The notes beneath the pieces were generated by a model that did not search any database, had not been told where the DNA came from, and worked only from the letters and a program-made list of their open reading frames with translations. From contig NC_081822.1 in assembly GCF_030704535.1 (NCBI RefSeq), forward strand, positions 3,277,001 through 3,341,000: a DNA stretch of 64,000 bases, read 5' to 3'. Made by a program: the position numbers and the translations under genes. Source of the DNA: Vitis vinifera (Eukaryota > Streptophyta > Magnoliopsida > Vitales > Vitaceae). Each line of letters opens with the position of its first letter. The first letter of the stretch is position 1. Below, piece after piece: positions 37,401 through 50,120 of this stretch.

Positions 37401-40400
37401 TGAAACTAAGGTTTAATTAATCTCAATTTTGATGATAACAAAATAAAGTTTATAACTAATGATTATGTTTCAAATATGGTTAAGTAAGATAATTTTCAAA
37501 ATAACAATCATAAAGACAAAATTAAGTTAAAAGGAAATCAATAAGAAAAATAAAAATTTAATGAGAAGTGTTTTTCAAGACCTAACTTTATAGATTTATT
37601 TGTAAGATTATTGGTGCACTATGTTTTTTATACATTATATTCATTATTTATGCACCAAAATAATCAAAAAATTATTTTGTTTTAAATATTTTAAAATTGA
37701 ATGATTCAAATTTTCAACTAAAACCTTATGTCAAATATTTTCCAAACTTATTTAAAAGATTTTAAGTTAAAAATGATGGTTGTTGAGCAAAAAATGACTC
37801 AACCGGTTGATGAATCTACTAAATTGAGTGAATCGAATAAGGAACCAATTGAGGAATTGGACGACCTGTTCAACTCAATTGGTTGAAGAGTGCAAAACCA
37901 TTTTCTCTCTTACAAAACATTTGTTCAATCGAGATTGAACCTCATCCGGTCAAATATCAGTCAATGAGCAGTTGAAGTCCAATGGTCACCTATCGTGCAC
38001 TAAATGCCAACAACTAGTGAATTGATAAAACCGGAACTCGATTGGATGAACCCCTAGTAGTTAGTTTGGTCTTTCTTCTCCATAAAAAAATCTTAAATCT
38101 TCATTATTTCAAGAGTTTAACATTTTTTAACTTTTCTTAAATATATTTGAGCATTGGAATAATATTTTTTAGTGCACCCTTATTGCAAAACTTGCATATA
38201 TTTAGTGCACCATTCAATTATAATTTATTTTGTATAATTTGAGTCTAAATTTTGTATTAGGCTTTTGTGATAATATTTCATATTTTTATTTATAAATCCT
38301 TGAAAGGAAAGATCTAAGTACGAAATGTCATTTAGGAATTCTCAAGTACAAGATATCACTCGAGGGATTATTTAAGAATAAAATATCTTTTAATAATCAT
38401 AAAAGGTGCTTTAAGCCAAAAGTTAAATGAGATCGATTAAAACTATAATTTAATTGTATTATTTAAGAGTTTTGTATGAAAATTTTGAATTAGTAAAACC
38501 TCAAATTTAATATTGAAGTTATAAGAGAGTGGATGTATATTAGGTTACGTCGAACTATTATAAAAATATTGCATTTGCATTATTTATTCCCTACTTTATT
38601 ATTTTATATATAATTATTTTTATATCGTTTTTATTATACAAACTGCATATAATTATTATTTTAAAGATAAAATTTTGGGTTTTTTTTTTTAAATTATCTC
38701 TTAACCAGTCCCATCTTGTTTATTTAATCGTTTTTTAAATGATGATAAGAATTATTTTAAATAATCGGCAATGGATCGCGATAGGGTGACCCGCTCCGTA
38801 GTAACGCTGGTTCGTACTAGATGGACCTTAAATAGAGGAAGTTATGCGTAAGCATAAAGCGTAATGGTCCGTCGCTTTCAGGCCCAGGCCTGGACAAAGT
38901 TATCGAACTTTATTCTACCTCCACGGGCACAATTGAAGAAAAATTTGGGCTGAATCGTGGGGGTTGGTCTAGGCCCAAAATGGAAGTACCAAAGTTTGCA
39001 CTGGGCCTTTCTTCCGAATTAGACCAATTGGGTTGGCACTACGAAGCTCAGCAGTTCGCATTTTTCCTTCCAAAGTCTTTAATCAAATGCATTCGCTCTA
39101 TCCAACCGTTGTGACTTTTTAACAAAAAAAAAAAGGTTTTTGACTTCTCAAAAGAAGTTGATTCAAACAAGGCGCACATCTTTTTTGTTTGACAATGTTT
39201 TTGAACTAAACTTAGGTTATAATAACTCATCTCGAGGGCACAACCCCACAAATGACCGATGTCTGGTCCCCCAAAACACATCCTCCCCATGCTTCCAAAA
39301 GATTCAGAAAATGTGTACATTGATAATGAAACCCATGGAATACGTGAGCTGGCTCACCATGTGAACTCCATAAATGTTAGGTGTGGATGCCCACTTGCGT
39401 CATGTTTTTATACAGGAAAAATAAGTTCACATTCAGACATGGTCCATTTTTACTTGTGTCTCTCGTCTAGTCTCTACTTCCATTCTTTAAAATATACTTC
39501 GGTGAACACTCCCATCAAACAGTTGTAACACAAAGTCCAACCCACGTTGTAAAATTAGGTATATTTGACAGTTGCAGGTTTGAAGCATTCTAAAATTGAT
39601 TTTAAAAAGCTGTTTTAATTTGCCCTAGTTGCAACTTGCAGTGCCCCTGAGGGATCTACATGGGCCATTAATCAGTATTGCCGCCTTCCAATGAAGCCGA
39701 ATTGGGAACAGTCGGCAAAATTTGTAGGACTTGGCCTGGTCTAGTCTGGTGGAGGAATCTTGGTTTTTGTTTTTTTCATTCACACCAAGCTTCTCACTAT
39801 ATGAATTTGGTTGATTTGTCCATAGCAAAATCCTGATTGTAATCATAGTTATCGAATAAAATATTTGGACCGTTGAATATATATAACGAGATCCGTTCAA
39901 TGAAGATACGAATAAATGACATCAAGGTGTAGGAATATAACTAAAATGAATTATGATACAAATAACGAGATAAAAAAATTATATATATTGTCTTATCCGA
40001 TGGATGATGTTTTTGTAATAGCTACATTTCGATATTATAGTCAAACCATTGCCCATGATACATGCAGTAGGAAAGGTACTCTCCTTTACGGGGGTTTTCA
40101 AATTATGACTATTTACACTAGGATTGACTTAGCAAGGTTCAGCATTTGAAGGTGGAATTAAAAGCCATAGGGTTGACGTTGCAAAGTTCATCATAGTCAG
40201 CCAAGCTTTATTTCTTGAAACCTTCTTAAACGCCCTTTCCCTTTCCAAGCGAGAAGGAGTCTTTACCCATCACCAAGATTTTCCTTCAACAATTTCAAAA
40301 TTAACGTATGATTCTTTGATGGGCTTGCCTCAAAAGCTGTAAACCACTTTTTGGTATCACACGGCAGACCTGGCAAAGGGGGCTTCGAATTTAAATTATC

Positions 40401-41270
40401 TCAAATACAAATGAATCAAGGTAGATCAATGGGTTGATTCTCAACCGAATTTGGCGGGATTAGAATCATTAATGTGCTCCGCTCGAAGCTGGAGGCTCCG
40501 TGAGATGGACCTGGTCAGCTTTGTGATAAACCAAGGCTGCCAAGTACTATAAACTAAATGTAGGTGGCTTGGCAACCACCGCCCTCGTCTCAACCCTTTA
40601 TTTTTACTTTTTTAAGTATTATTATGAGCTAAATAATTGACTACTTGATCAGGGGCCTACGCCACCTCCTGATATAGAAAAATAAGGGCAAAGACTTTAG
40701 GTATGGGCGGACATAATTGAAAGCTACCCACGTTTTAAAAGATATGTTCACGGTTTCTTCAAGTGTTGCTAGCCGTTTTTATGGACTTGTACAGTGGAAT
40801 TATTGTACTTATTTTCTGGTCCAATGACGGTCATAAGAGGCAGAGTTGATGATGATATTGGTATTATTATTATTATTTTTTATATTTCATCTTTATCTTT
40901 TTCAACTAAGTATGCAATGTATTTGAATAGGAAAATTCAGAAGATAAGGATGTTTTTTTTTTAAATATAAATTTTAAAATGCGTCATCAATTAATAATCA
41001 AATGGGGGACAAACCATCTAAAAAAATTTTCATTTTATTTTCACTAATTAAATGGATTTTATTAAGGAATCAAATTTACGAGTACATGGCAACAACGGAT
41101 TTGGCTGCAAATTGTTATTGGTGAAGAGAATAATTAATTCGACCGTTTTTTTATTTGTCCACAAATCCTCCTAATTTCAGTTATTTTTCTGTTCCAATGG
41201 TGGCGGGAATTTCAGGAAAAAAAAAAAAACGAAAACAAAACGAGAGCGCTGAGAAGTGAACCAGAAAAAA
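34454..41270. other. Large intergenic region, AT-rich, decayed transposon sequence, no gene
   Basis: 6.8 kb between the divergently placed DIS3L2-like (minus) and GT51 (plus) genes, so both promoters lie at its ends. A decayed LTR-like block at about 37400-38620 is listed separately. From 38780 to 39060 the GC content rises (gatcgcgatagggtgacccg) but no RNA gene or frame fits. Small frames at 39048-40149 have no domain. I see no exon with splice sites. Confidence 0.6.
37400..38620 (+). mobile_element. Decayed LTR-like sequence related to the solo LTR at 56519
   Basis: It shares, in order and in the opposite orientation, several landmarks with the 56519-57712 LTR: tttgatgataacaaa near the start, caaccggttgat in the middle, ttttagtgcaccctt, and a late agagagtgga ... 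cgaac.a.tataaaa block. It is much more diverged; ends and target duplication are not recognisable. Confidence 0.45.
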
Positions 41271-44200
41271 ATGAACTGCACTGCCTCCAATCATCTGCTC
41301 TTCACGACCAGCCCAAATCTCACTCTCAGAGGCGACCGCTCACCAAAGCAATTGCTATTCTTCTTCTGCAAAATCCCAACTCCCTCTCCCAACGGTAACA
41401 TTCCACAAACATACCATACTCGCCAAAACTCAGTGTGCGGACGAGTTCATTCACCACATTTCTGCTCTTCTCAAGATCCCATTGAGAAAAAGACACATGC
41501 CATCACCGAAATATTCGTTCTATTTGTATTCTCTCTGACGCTTCTCTGCATCCGCCTTCTCTCCAATGCGCTTCTGCCCGATTTTCCTCAGCGTTGGCGC
41601 AGTCTCGTGGCCTTTTCGGAAGAAGCTGAGGCCAGGGTCAGTGCTTATCCTTCACATTTGTGGAAAGCCATTGTGGCTTATGAGGATCGGAGATTCTTTA
41701 GCCATTTTGGAGTCGACCCAGTTGGGATTGCTCGTGCCGCGCTGTCCTTATCGGCTCTCGGGGGCGGCAGCACCATTACTCAACAGGTAATTGTTTTTTT
41801 CGAGTTCCTGACGCATGCCACGTGTTTGATGTTTTTATCCAGTGAAGTTGGTTTTGTTGTTATCTCGTATAAGAATATTGGGTGTTGTTTATTTGGGGAA
41901 GGGTGTAAATAGGAGGATACGGGTAATGATTGCTTGAATAAAATGTAAGGAAAAAAAAGAAAGATAGAAAAGAAAAATGTATTAGTGTGGTGCGTGATTC
42001 ATGAATCTCCTAATAAATAAGCCTTTCTTGAGGTTTGACGGGCTCTCCATTCTTTAGATATTACTCTCTGGCTGATGTGAGCACCAAATAAACGATGGCT
42101 CCCGTATGGGCCACCAATCAAAGTCAATTTGGTGTTGTGAGAGAGAGTGTTTTAGCAGTCAACGAGAACCCAGAGGGAGAAGTGGCCAAAAGAAATGGAG
42201 AAAACCAGAACAAACCAATTCCAAACCTTCCAGTACCCCACTAATCAAACCCATTTGTTGGTTCTCCCAGTTCTTTTCTCCATCCATGCTCTACATGGGA
42301 TTCTTAGTTTTCTTATCCACTATTTTGTTATCCTTTTCCCTTGTCTGTGGCCTTTCTTCCTCAGAGCTCATATACCCAAACTTCACTGCTTCGAACTTTA
42401 ATTTTGTTGAATATAATGGCGCTTTTTTATTCTCTCGTAATGAAACATTCAAGGTGGCTATGTTCAACCCCGGTGCTCAACAGAAGAACTTCTATTTGTG
42501 TATCATTCATGTAGCGTCTGGTGCCATCATCTGGTCTGCTAATCGTGATGCTCCTGTCTCAAATTATGGTAAGATGAATCTAACAATCAATGGGATTACT
42601 GTCACTGATCAAGGTGGCAGTGTCAAATGGGGGACACCTCCTTTAAAATCATCAGTTTCAGCATTGTTGCTAGCTGAAACTGGTAATCTTATATTGCTCG
42701 ATCAGTTCAATGGTTCTCTTTGGCAGAGTTTTGATTATCCGACTGACACAATTGTGATCGGGCAACGTTTACCTGTTGGAACTTCATTATCCGGTGCTCT
42801 ATCAGATAATGACTTGTCAACCAGTGATTACAGGTTTGTAGTTAGTACTTCTAATGCGATAATGCAATGGCATGGATTGACATATTGGAAACTGTCAATG
42901 GACACCAGTGCTTACAAGAACTCGAATTATCTAGTGGAGTACATGGCAATGAACCAAACCGGTCTTTTTCTGTTTGGTCGAAATGGATCAGTTGTTGTAA
43001 TTCAGATGGATTTGTCTCCATCTGATTTTCGAATTGCCAAGTTGGATGCATCTGGCCAATTCATCATTAGTACCCTTTCTGGTACTGTGTTGAAGCAAGA
43101 ATATGTTGGACCAAAAGATGCTTGTCGAATTCCATTCATCTGTGGCAGACTTGGTCTGTGTACTGACGACACTGCATCAAATTCCCCTGTCTGTTCTTGT
43201 CCATCTGGCTTCCGCGCTGATCCAAAAAGTGTGACTAATTGTGTGCCAAGCGATAGTTCGTATTCTTTGCCATCTCCTTGTAATTTAACCAATAGTGTCA
43301 GTCAATCAAATTTGTCGGTTGTTTCATATCTGATGCTTGCCTATGGTGTGGAGTACTTTGCCAATAATTTTTGGGAGCCAGTTCAATATGGTGTGAATTT
43401 GTCGGTCTGTGAAAATCTCTGTTCAGGGGACTGTTCTTGCTTGGGAATATTCCATGAAAATTCTTCTGGTTCTTGTTATTTGGTTGAAAATGTGTTGGGA
43501 TCCCTTATTTCAAGCTCCACAAATGAAAATGTTCAGTTGGGCTGCATCAAAGTTCTGGTTGGGTCTTCACCAAATATGGATGGTAACAACAGTTCTAGTA
43601 ATCAAAGTCAGGAATTTCCAATAGCTGCTCTTGTACTCTTACCTTCAACTGGGTTCTTCCTGTTTGTTGCACTAGGATTTCTCTGGTGGAGAAGGTGGGG
43701 ATTCTCCAAGAACAGGGACCTAAAATTAGGCCACTCAAGCTCGCCTTCTTCTGAAGACCTGGATGCCTTCTCCATTCCAGGCTTACCTATAAGGTTTGAA
43801 TATGAAGAGATTGAGGCAGCAACTGATAATTTCAAGACCCAAATTGGGTCAGGTGGGTTTGGTGCCGTTTACAAGGGTATAATGCCTGATAAAACCCTTG
43901 TGGCAGTAAAGAAGATAACCAATTTGGGTGTCCAAGGGAAAAAGGAGTTCTGCACTGAGATTGCAGTTATTGGAAATATCCACCATGTCAATTTGGTCAA
44001 ATTGAAAGGGTTTTGTGCCAAGGGGAGGCAGCGGCTATTGGTTTATGAGTATATGAATCGTAGCTCATTAGACCGGACTCTCTTCTCTAATGGACCTGTT
44101 TTAGAATGGCAAGAGAGGGTTGATATAGCTCTTGGAACAGCACGTGGGCTTGCATACCTGCACAGTGGGTGTGAACATAAGATCATCCATTGTGATGTTA

Positions 44201-47200
44201 AGCCTGAGAACATTCTCTTGCATGATAATTTCCAGGCAAAGATATCTGATTTTGGGCTCTCGAAGTTGTTAAGTCCTGAAGAGTCCACTCTATTCACAAC
44301 AATGAGAGGCACTCGTGGCTATCTTGCACCAGAGTGGCTTACTAGCTCTGCAATCTCAGACAAAACAGATGTTTATAGTTTTGGAATGGTTCTGCTTGAA
44401 CTTGTGAGTGGAAGGAAGAACTGCTCATTAAGAACACAAAGCCATAGCATTGATGATGGAAGTAGTGGTGGTGGCCACTCTTCATTGTTGTCTGGGTCAG
44501 AACCTGTGTACTTCCCACTATTTGCATTGGAGATGCATGAGCAAGGGAGGTATTTGGAGCTTGCTGATCCCAGGCTAGAGGGGCGGGTGACAAGCGAAGA
44601 GGTGGAGAAGTTAGTTCTTGTGGCTTTGTGTTGTGTTCATGAGGAGCCAACACTGAGGCCATGTATGGTTAGTGTTGTTGGCATGTTAGAAGGTGGGATA
44701 ACTTTAAGTCAGCCAAGAACAGAATCTTTAAATTTCCTGCGCTTTTATGGACGGCGATTCACTGAGGCTTCCATGGTAGAAGAGACTGATGGGCAACAGA
44801 CTGTTGTGTTGTATCCACAAGCAAATGCTTCTCTTACAAGCATTAGCGGTTCACACACTTCCTTCTCTTACATCTCATCACAGCAGATCTCAGGCCCAAG
44901 ATAGTGTTGAATATCCGAGGTTTTCATGGCTAGTGTATAGTTTGTTGTCTATGAGTGGAGAGCCTCAAAACATATGCAACTCAAAATCCCACTGCACACT
45001 TCATTCTCTTAGTAGGAACTCTACTAAATGAATGCTTCTTATGTCACGTTACAAAATCCAAGGTTGAATTGTTGTGGGTTGTGTGGCTTGTGCAACGTGT
45101 TTATTTGGAATCACTATTTAGATTTTATTGTAACAATTTAGATGTCCATCCATACTTTGTAATTTTTTTTATCATAATTTGATTTTGTGATTCTCATATC
45201 TTCCTACAATATATGAGATTGTGCTAAAACATTGATGTCTATGTGATTTATTAAGTGTTTATTGTGAGTGGCTGGCCATATAGTGTATATGTTTTTGGCA
45301 CTCCATTGAATAACATGTTCTTTGCTATTTTTAACTCCTTTACTTTCCCACATAGTTTTCTTTTTGTTTTTTAGTTACCTCCTTTTGGGCATTTGTCAGA
45401 AATCCCAAAAAATTGGAATCAAGACTAGGTAAAACTGGAGTCAATGTGGACCCAGAAAATTCGGGTCCACTTTATTCTTATTAAAATTCATTACTGCAAA
45501 ATTCACTTTAAAGCCTTGAAATCTTTCTTCTCAAAAAATGAATGTTCCTGCTTTGATACAAACCATCACTGATAAATATGCATTCATGGGTATTTTGGAT
45601 GATAGATAAGGTAATCTATATTCTTGACAGATGTATATCAGTTTGTTGCCTTAGTGCTAATATTTGAATATACTGGTTTTGTGATCTTTCTGATTTGGTC
45701 CTATTAAAAAAATTTCATAGCAAAGAATTTTGGTAGTTCTTAGGAATACTATTAGGGCAATATTGTATTCAATTTTCACTTAGCGTTGATGGAGATTAAT
45801 AACTGTAACTTCAATAAGAATGCTTAGAAAGGTGGATTAAGTTGCTGGAATGGATGCCAAAAGATCTGGCCTTGTGAGCATAATGTCAGAAAATTGTCTC
45901 TAAACTCACTTTTCTGGATGTATTCCTAGGATCTCTAGATCAATTTGTGCAAAATGTTCGAACTTGCTTCTACATGAATAGGTCATATAATAGAAGGGTA
46001 GACGCCCCTATTTTCTCGTTAGACGGATGACTCTCCCATTTCTGATAAAGACGGGATAGGATCCACTTTGGCAGCTATTTTTCCTACCAGTGTGTGTGTG
46101 TATTTTCTTAATATATTTTGTACTTGTTGCCATAAGCTAAGAGTCATCACACTCGTTCCAAGGCTTGAACCATCACACACCTTTTAGACATTGGTTTTCT
46201 ATTTTTATTTTATTTTTAGCTGGTTCTATTTATCTGCTTGCTGATTTTAAATATAACACTTGCTTTGAAGTTCCTTTTTCCTTTCATTTTATTTCAACTC
46301 CATTTCTTTCCCTCCTTGATGTTGATTTTTCCTGGCAGCTTGTCAAGAACACATGCTTAAAAAATGAGCGCACATTCTCAAGGAAAATTGTTGAGATGGT
46401 GCTAGCACTGGCATTGGAGAGAACAATATCAAAATGGAGAATATTGAGCTTATATATGAGTAAGGTTGAGTAGAGTTTTGCTTTGTCACACAGTTCTCTT
46501 TTCTATCAATTTTCATTTGTGTGCGCACTTTTTATCTTTTTGACATGGTGATTCACATACTTTCTTAGGGTCTTAACTTTTTTGATAAGAGATATTCTCT
46601 TCCAGTCTTGAACTGTTCAAGGAGACAACTCTCTTTTTCCTAATAGGTCACGAATTCTATAGTTGTGCAAGAGATCTCTAGATACTAGTATTAGAGATCT
46701 TTATAGCTTCTCTTGCAAGAATAGGTAAGAAGCCTAGTGTTAAGTGTTCAGACTAATGCCTGTCTCATTCAATTAATTATATTTGGTTGCAGAATCTTTC
46801 CTTGAAAAAAGAGATCTACCTGTAGGTGAAGGTCTTTTTCAGATGTTGTATGTTTTGATATTCTAAATCATGGAAAGGGGTGGACTGTTGAGAGTGTTGA
46901 TTTAAGTTGGGACATTTTTGCTTCTTGGGTTAATGTGTTTTTTTAATGATCATGTGCCTTTCAGTAGGTTCATGAGCCCTATTACAAACTTTGGGTGATT
47001 GATCTTCTTTTTATCCACTTTATTCTGTTCTTTTAATGAATGATTCACGTGACCCCTTGTAGCCTGTAGGTGAATGTAGTAGTATTACCATAAAATAAAG
47101 ATAGATGTGACCATGGATTGAAATTAAGACTGGTGGCCTATGGTAACCTTGCTGGCACTGAATCCAGAGGGGTCAAAGTTGGATTCAGGGACTGTTTTTG

Positions 47201-48791
47201 GCTCTCAGCAGTCTGTCAACTTACTGTTTCAGTAAATCAGTTTATTATTTACAAGTGACACTGTGTGAGTGTCATGTTGTGTGTGAATGTAAAACTGACT
47301 CCATATGTGAGTGTAACAAAGGCAATGGTACATTGCAGATATACTGGGGACATGGTATTTACGGCGTTGAATCAGCATCGATTTTTTATTTTGGGAAGCA
47401 TCCGTCCCTTCTCTGTCTGGGGGAGTCTGCACTGCTTGCTGGGATCATACCTGCACCAGAGCTTCGATCACCATTCAGGGACTGTAGCAGGTCTGCCAAT
47501 GCTACTATTCTTGAATAAAATTCTGCTTTTCTTCAATTTTTTTTAGGATTTCCTGAAACTTTCCAGTAGTTCCTTGATTATATCTGAGCATTGCACCACG
47601 TTTCCACTTGTCATTGCAATATTTTCTCTTAGATTTCTGCAAGAAAATTAACTTCTCTATTTGTGAAAGAGGGAAAACCTTCCAAGCTAGAGTTTTGAAG
47701 AGGATGGTGGAATTTGGATTTCTTGATGTTGAGACTGCACTTTTGGCTGTGAAACAATCTCTTCAACCACGTATTAATTGCCCAGAATATTCAGATGGAA
47801 TCTTGCTCCAGTTGTCTTTACCCAATAAGGTGAATGAAAATTTGTCGTCTTTGTACCTTTTCTTAAAAGTAGTTTTATGACATTATGCTTATTTTAATGC
47901 TCTGTTTTTTAAGTCTATGTGCTGCTCTGTGAGGGATTGGGGGGAGGTTTGGAGTTGGGTTTGGTTCGTCAGGGGCCCAAAATAAATTGGATTATTGGAA
48001 TTAAAAAACCATTCATTATAAGAGAAGGGGAGAAAAATAAAAGACACAACCATACCAGTAAAGGAATGTGAGGTTGGATAACTCTTAGCGGTAGAACTAT
48101 TCAACTTTTAATCTTGTAAAATTTCAAAATAAGTTCCTGTACAACAAACTCATCACTGGAGTCATAAATACGATATTAAAACTAGAAATGAGGTTATTTA
48201 TTGATAGTGTAAACAATCTTTGATTTAAAAAAGTTAAAAGGGGTAAATTATGGAAATCTTATCTACTGATAATTAAACAAACTTCCCCTAGGAGTCATGA
48301 TAATGAAATATATTTGGTGCCACAATTAGAGAACATGTTTGTATTTCTGCAAACACATGTAGGATGGTAATGAAGGTTAAAAACATAACCTCAATGGATT
48401 TAGGATAAGAGCGTGGTGTGTGAAAAGGTTTTAAGGGGTCCTTCTAAATCCAAAAAGAACCAATCAATTTTCTTCAACTTTCATGCTATGGCTTGTTTAT
48501 TTCTGTTGTCAAATGCTCCTCCCCCTTCTGGGGTTATAGTTATTTAGGAGATTTACTTTGATGTGCTTGATTACTTAAAATTATTTTCACAATTATGTTT
48601 CATCTGTAACTTAGGGACTTTATTGGGCCAGTAAAGGGAAACAAGGACATGTACAATTGCCTATCATGGAAATATGGGACTGGGAAAAAGAAAGCAAGGT
48701 ATGGGAAGTAATGGAGGAGATGGAAAATTGGGCCTGTAGGCTTTCTGAACTGAAGAACAATAATTTCCGGTTGAAACTAAATGGGAGATGA
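41271..48791 (+). CDS. Plastid-type peptidoglycan transglycosylase (GT51), five exons, 376 aa
   Basis: Polymerises lipid II into glycan strands in bacteria; in plants it belongs to the plastid-retained peptidoglycan set. Exons: 41271-41786, 46339-46464, 47339-47490, 47670-47829, 48615-48791; sum 1131 bp, all GT-AG and in phase. Residues 1-75 are Ser/Thr-rich and basic, like a plastid transit peptide. A membrane segment lies at about 78-102 (ITEIFVLFVFSLTLLCI). The five GT51 motifs follow: EDRRFFSHFGVD with catalytic Glu near 138, GGSTITQQ near 165, RTFSRKIVEM, KWRILSLYMSK joined to IYWGHGIYGVESA, and LGESALLAGIIPAPE. There is no transpeptidase domain, so it is monofunctional like bacterial MtgA. 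The start is the first true ATG; a GTG five codons upstream is in frame. A receptor kinase gene lies inside intron 1. Confidence 0.92.
42286..44904 (+). CDS. G-type lectin S-receptor-like Ser/Thr kinase (At5g35370-like), intronless, 872 aa
   Basis: Plasma-membrane receptor kinase of the SD2 group. I chose the ATG at 42286 because it opens a signal peptide (MLYMGFLVFLSTILLSFSLV); the frame is open 60 codons further upstream, but that part is polar and basic. Order: signal peptide 1-25; bulb-type lectin about 45-160 with IIWSANRD and LWQSFDYPTD; EGF-like Cys region from about 278 (CRIPFICGRLGLC); PAN-like Cys cluster about 370-410 (CENLCSGDCSCLG); membrane segment about 445-467 followed by WWRRW; kinase from about 520. 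Kinase motifs: GSGGFGAVYKG, VAVKK, HCDVKPENILL near 635, DFGLSKL near 655, GTRGYLAPEW. The HCD form (no Arg) makes it a non-RD kinase. No stop or shift interrupts it. It lies wholly in GT51 intron 1, same strand. Confidence 0.95.
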   Translation: MLYMGFLVFLSTILLSFSLVCGLSSSELIYPNFTASNFNFVEYNGAFLFSRNETFKVAMFNPGAQQKNFYLCIIHVASGAIIWSANRDAPVSNYGKMNLTINGITVTDQGGSVKWGTPPLKSSVSALLLAETGNLILLDQFNGSLWQSFDYPTDTIVIGQRLPVGTSLSGALSDNDLSTSDYRFVVSTSNAIMQWHGLTYWKLSMDTSAYKNSNYLVEYMAMNQTGLFLFGRNGSVVVIQMDLSPSDFRIAKLDASGQFIISTLSGTVLKQEYVGPKDACRIPFICGRLGLCTDDTASNSPVCSCPSGFRADPKSVTNCVPSDSSYSLPSPCNLTNSVSQSNLSVVSYLMLAYGVEYFANNFWEPVQYGVNLSVCENLCSGDCSCLGIFHENSSGSCYLVENVLGSLISSSTNENVQLGCIKVLVGSSPNMDGNNSSSNQSQEFPIAALVLLPSTGFFLFVALGFLWWRRWGFSKNRDLKLGHSSSPSSEDLDAFSIPGLPIRFEYEEIEAATDNFKTQIGSGGFGAVYKGIMPDKTLVAVKKITNLGVQGKKEFCTEIAVIGNIHHVNLVKLKGFCAKGRQRLLVYEYMNRSSLDRTLFSNGPVLEWQERVDIALGTARGLAYLHSGCEHKIIHCDVKPENILLHDNFQAKISDFGLSKLLSPEESTLFTTMRGTRGYLAPEWLTSSAISDKTDVYSFGMVLLELVSGRKNCSLRTQSHSIDDGSSGGGHSSLLSGSEPVYFPLFALEMHEQGRYLELADPRLEGRVTSEEVEKLVLVALCCVHEEPTLRPCMVSVVGMLEGGITLSQPRTESLNFLRFYGRRFTEASMVEETDGQQTVVLYPQANASLTSISGSHTSFSYISSQQISGPR
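44905..46338 (+). other. Noncoding rest of GT51 intron 1 and kinase 3' UTR
   Basis: Follows the kinase stop. It must contain the kinase polyadenylation site, since otherwise its transcript would run into GT51 exon 2. Candidate AATAAA-like words are too common in this AT-rich DNA to choose among. Confidence 0.5.
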
Positions 48792-50113
48792 ATCCAGATG
48801 TCTTTAGAAGTTTATGATAGCAAAGAATTACAGACTAAAGTTTGTTCCTTATAAGTTTATTAAGGTAAGCACTCTACCCTTAATTTGGATTTCCTTTACC
48901 CGAATTTTTGCTGATCCTAGCATGTCTTTCCCTTCTCTCTTCCACTCTATGATGTGCCCCTGCTTTACCTATACTTGAAATGGACAATATGCTTCTCACA
49001 TGCAATGCTTTACCTAACCTTCAAATGGACATTATGCTTCTCATGTGGATGAAAACATAATTTAATCAAGGTCCATTTTTGGATTGGATTGGCTTCTGGC
49101 CCCATGGAGATGCTTTTTTACTCTTATTGGCATTCAAGCTTTATTTCATCTGTTCTTTTGGTACTTTGCAATGTTCTTATTTATGCTTATGACAAACAAT
49201 GGTGCTTTTATGAATGGCTTATTAAGAAAGTATGACTATGACAAACCTGAAACTCTGTGAACAGTAGCTCCTCTAGCTTATCTTCTGCTTTCAGGGCTTC
49301 ATTTGTGTTCTTCTGTGACTTCCCTTCGTAACATTCTCTTTGTTTCACACATTCAGTGAGCATTATAACCACACAGTGATCCTGAAATATTCTAATTTCT
49401 TCTTTTCTAAAAAAGTTCTTGAGTTACATTTAATTGTATAAACACGTTTTGAAACCGTGAGAGTCCATTGAGCCTAAAGCGTTACACGGGAGGGAGCGGA
49501 CTAAATGGTATGGAACCCAACCCACCAAGTCTTTATGTCTTGTGGGGTTAGCATTTGCAGCCCTGATTCGGTTAGAATACAAATGAGAGTTGATATGCAA
49601 ACACAATGACGATGTTGTAACACTATATTAAGTAATGAATTCCTCTTAATTGTGTGGGCTCGTTCCAATCATAATATCAATATGGGCTACACGTGTCCTT
49701 TAAAAAATACATTAAAATATTACTTTTATTTGCCCTTTATATAAAGCATTATGGCTAAATGTAATTTAATGAAGATCCGTTTGTGGTCACATGCAAGTAT
49801 TTTAATCTTTTATTTTCTCTTTCAACTTTACCATAAAAATAAATAATTAAAGATACCAAACCCATTAACGGTATATGAGGGTGAGATTATTAGATTTTTA
49901 ACAATAAATAATGGATCAAGAGGTTGACCCTTTGGGTTATGTTATCATGAAATTTGTGTTACCTTAAATGGCTTAATAAAAGATATTTTAAAGGGTTATT
50001 TAATTAAAAGGGTAATTGAAAACCTAATTTTGGAAATTTAACTTTTAATCATTTTTTTAATCTCATTTTGATAAAAATACCTTTATTATTTTTTTTGTAA
50101 AAATGACTATTTA

Positions 50114-50120
<7 letters not shown>

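Larger units (their letters stand above)
41787..46338 (+). other. Intron 1 (4.6 kb) of the GT51 gene, hosting a complete gene
   Basis: Donor CAACAG/gtaatt and acceptor cctggcag before CTTGTCAAG. The splice joins GGSTITQQ to LVKNTCLKNERTF, which is contiguous in GT51 enzymes, so the intron is real. The receptor kinase occupies 42286-44904. The 1.4 kb after it is AT-rich without further frames. Confidence 0.88.

Noticed and set aside
38780-38900. GC-richer segment that at first looked like an rRNA or tRNA piece
   Set aside because: No conserved rRNA words or cloverleaf could be found; left as unannotated intergenic DNA.
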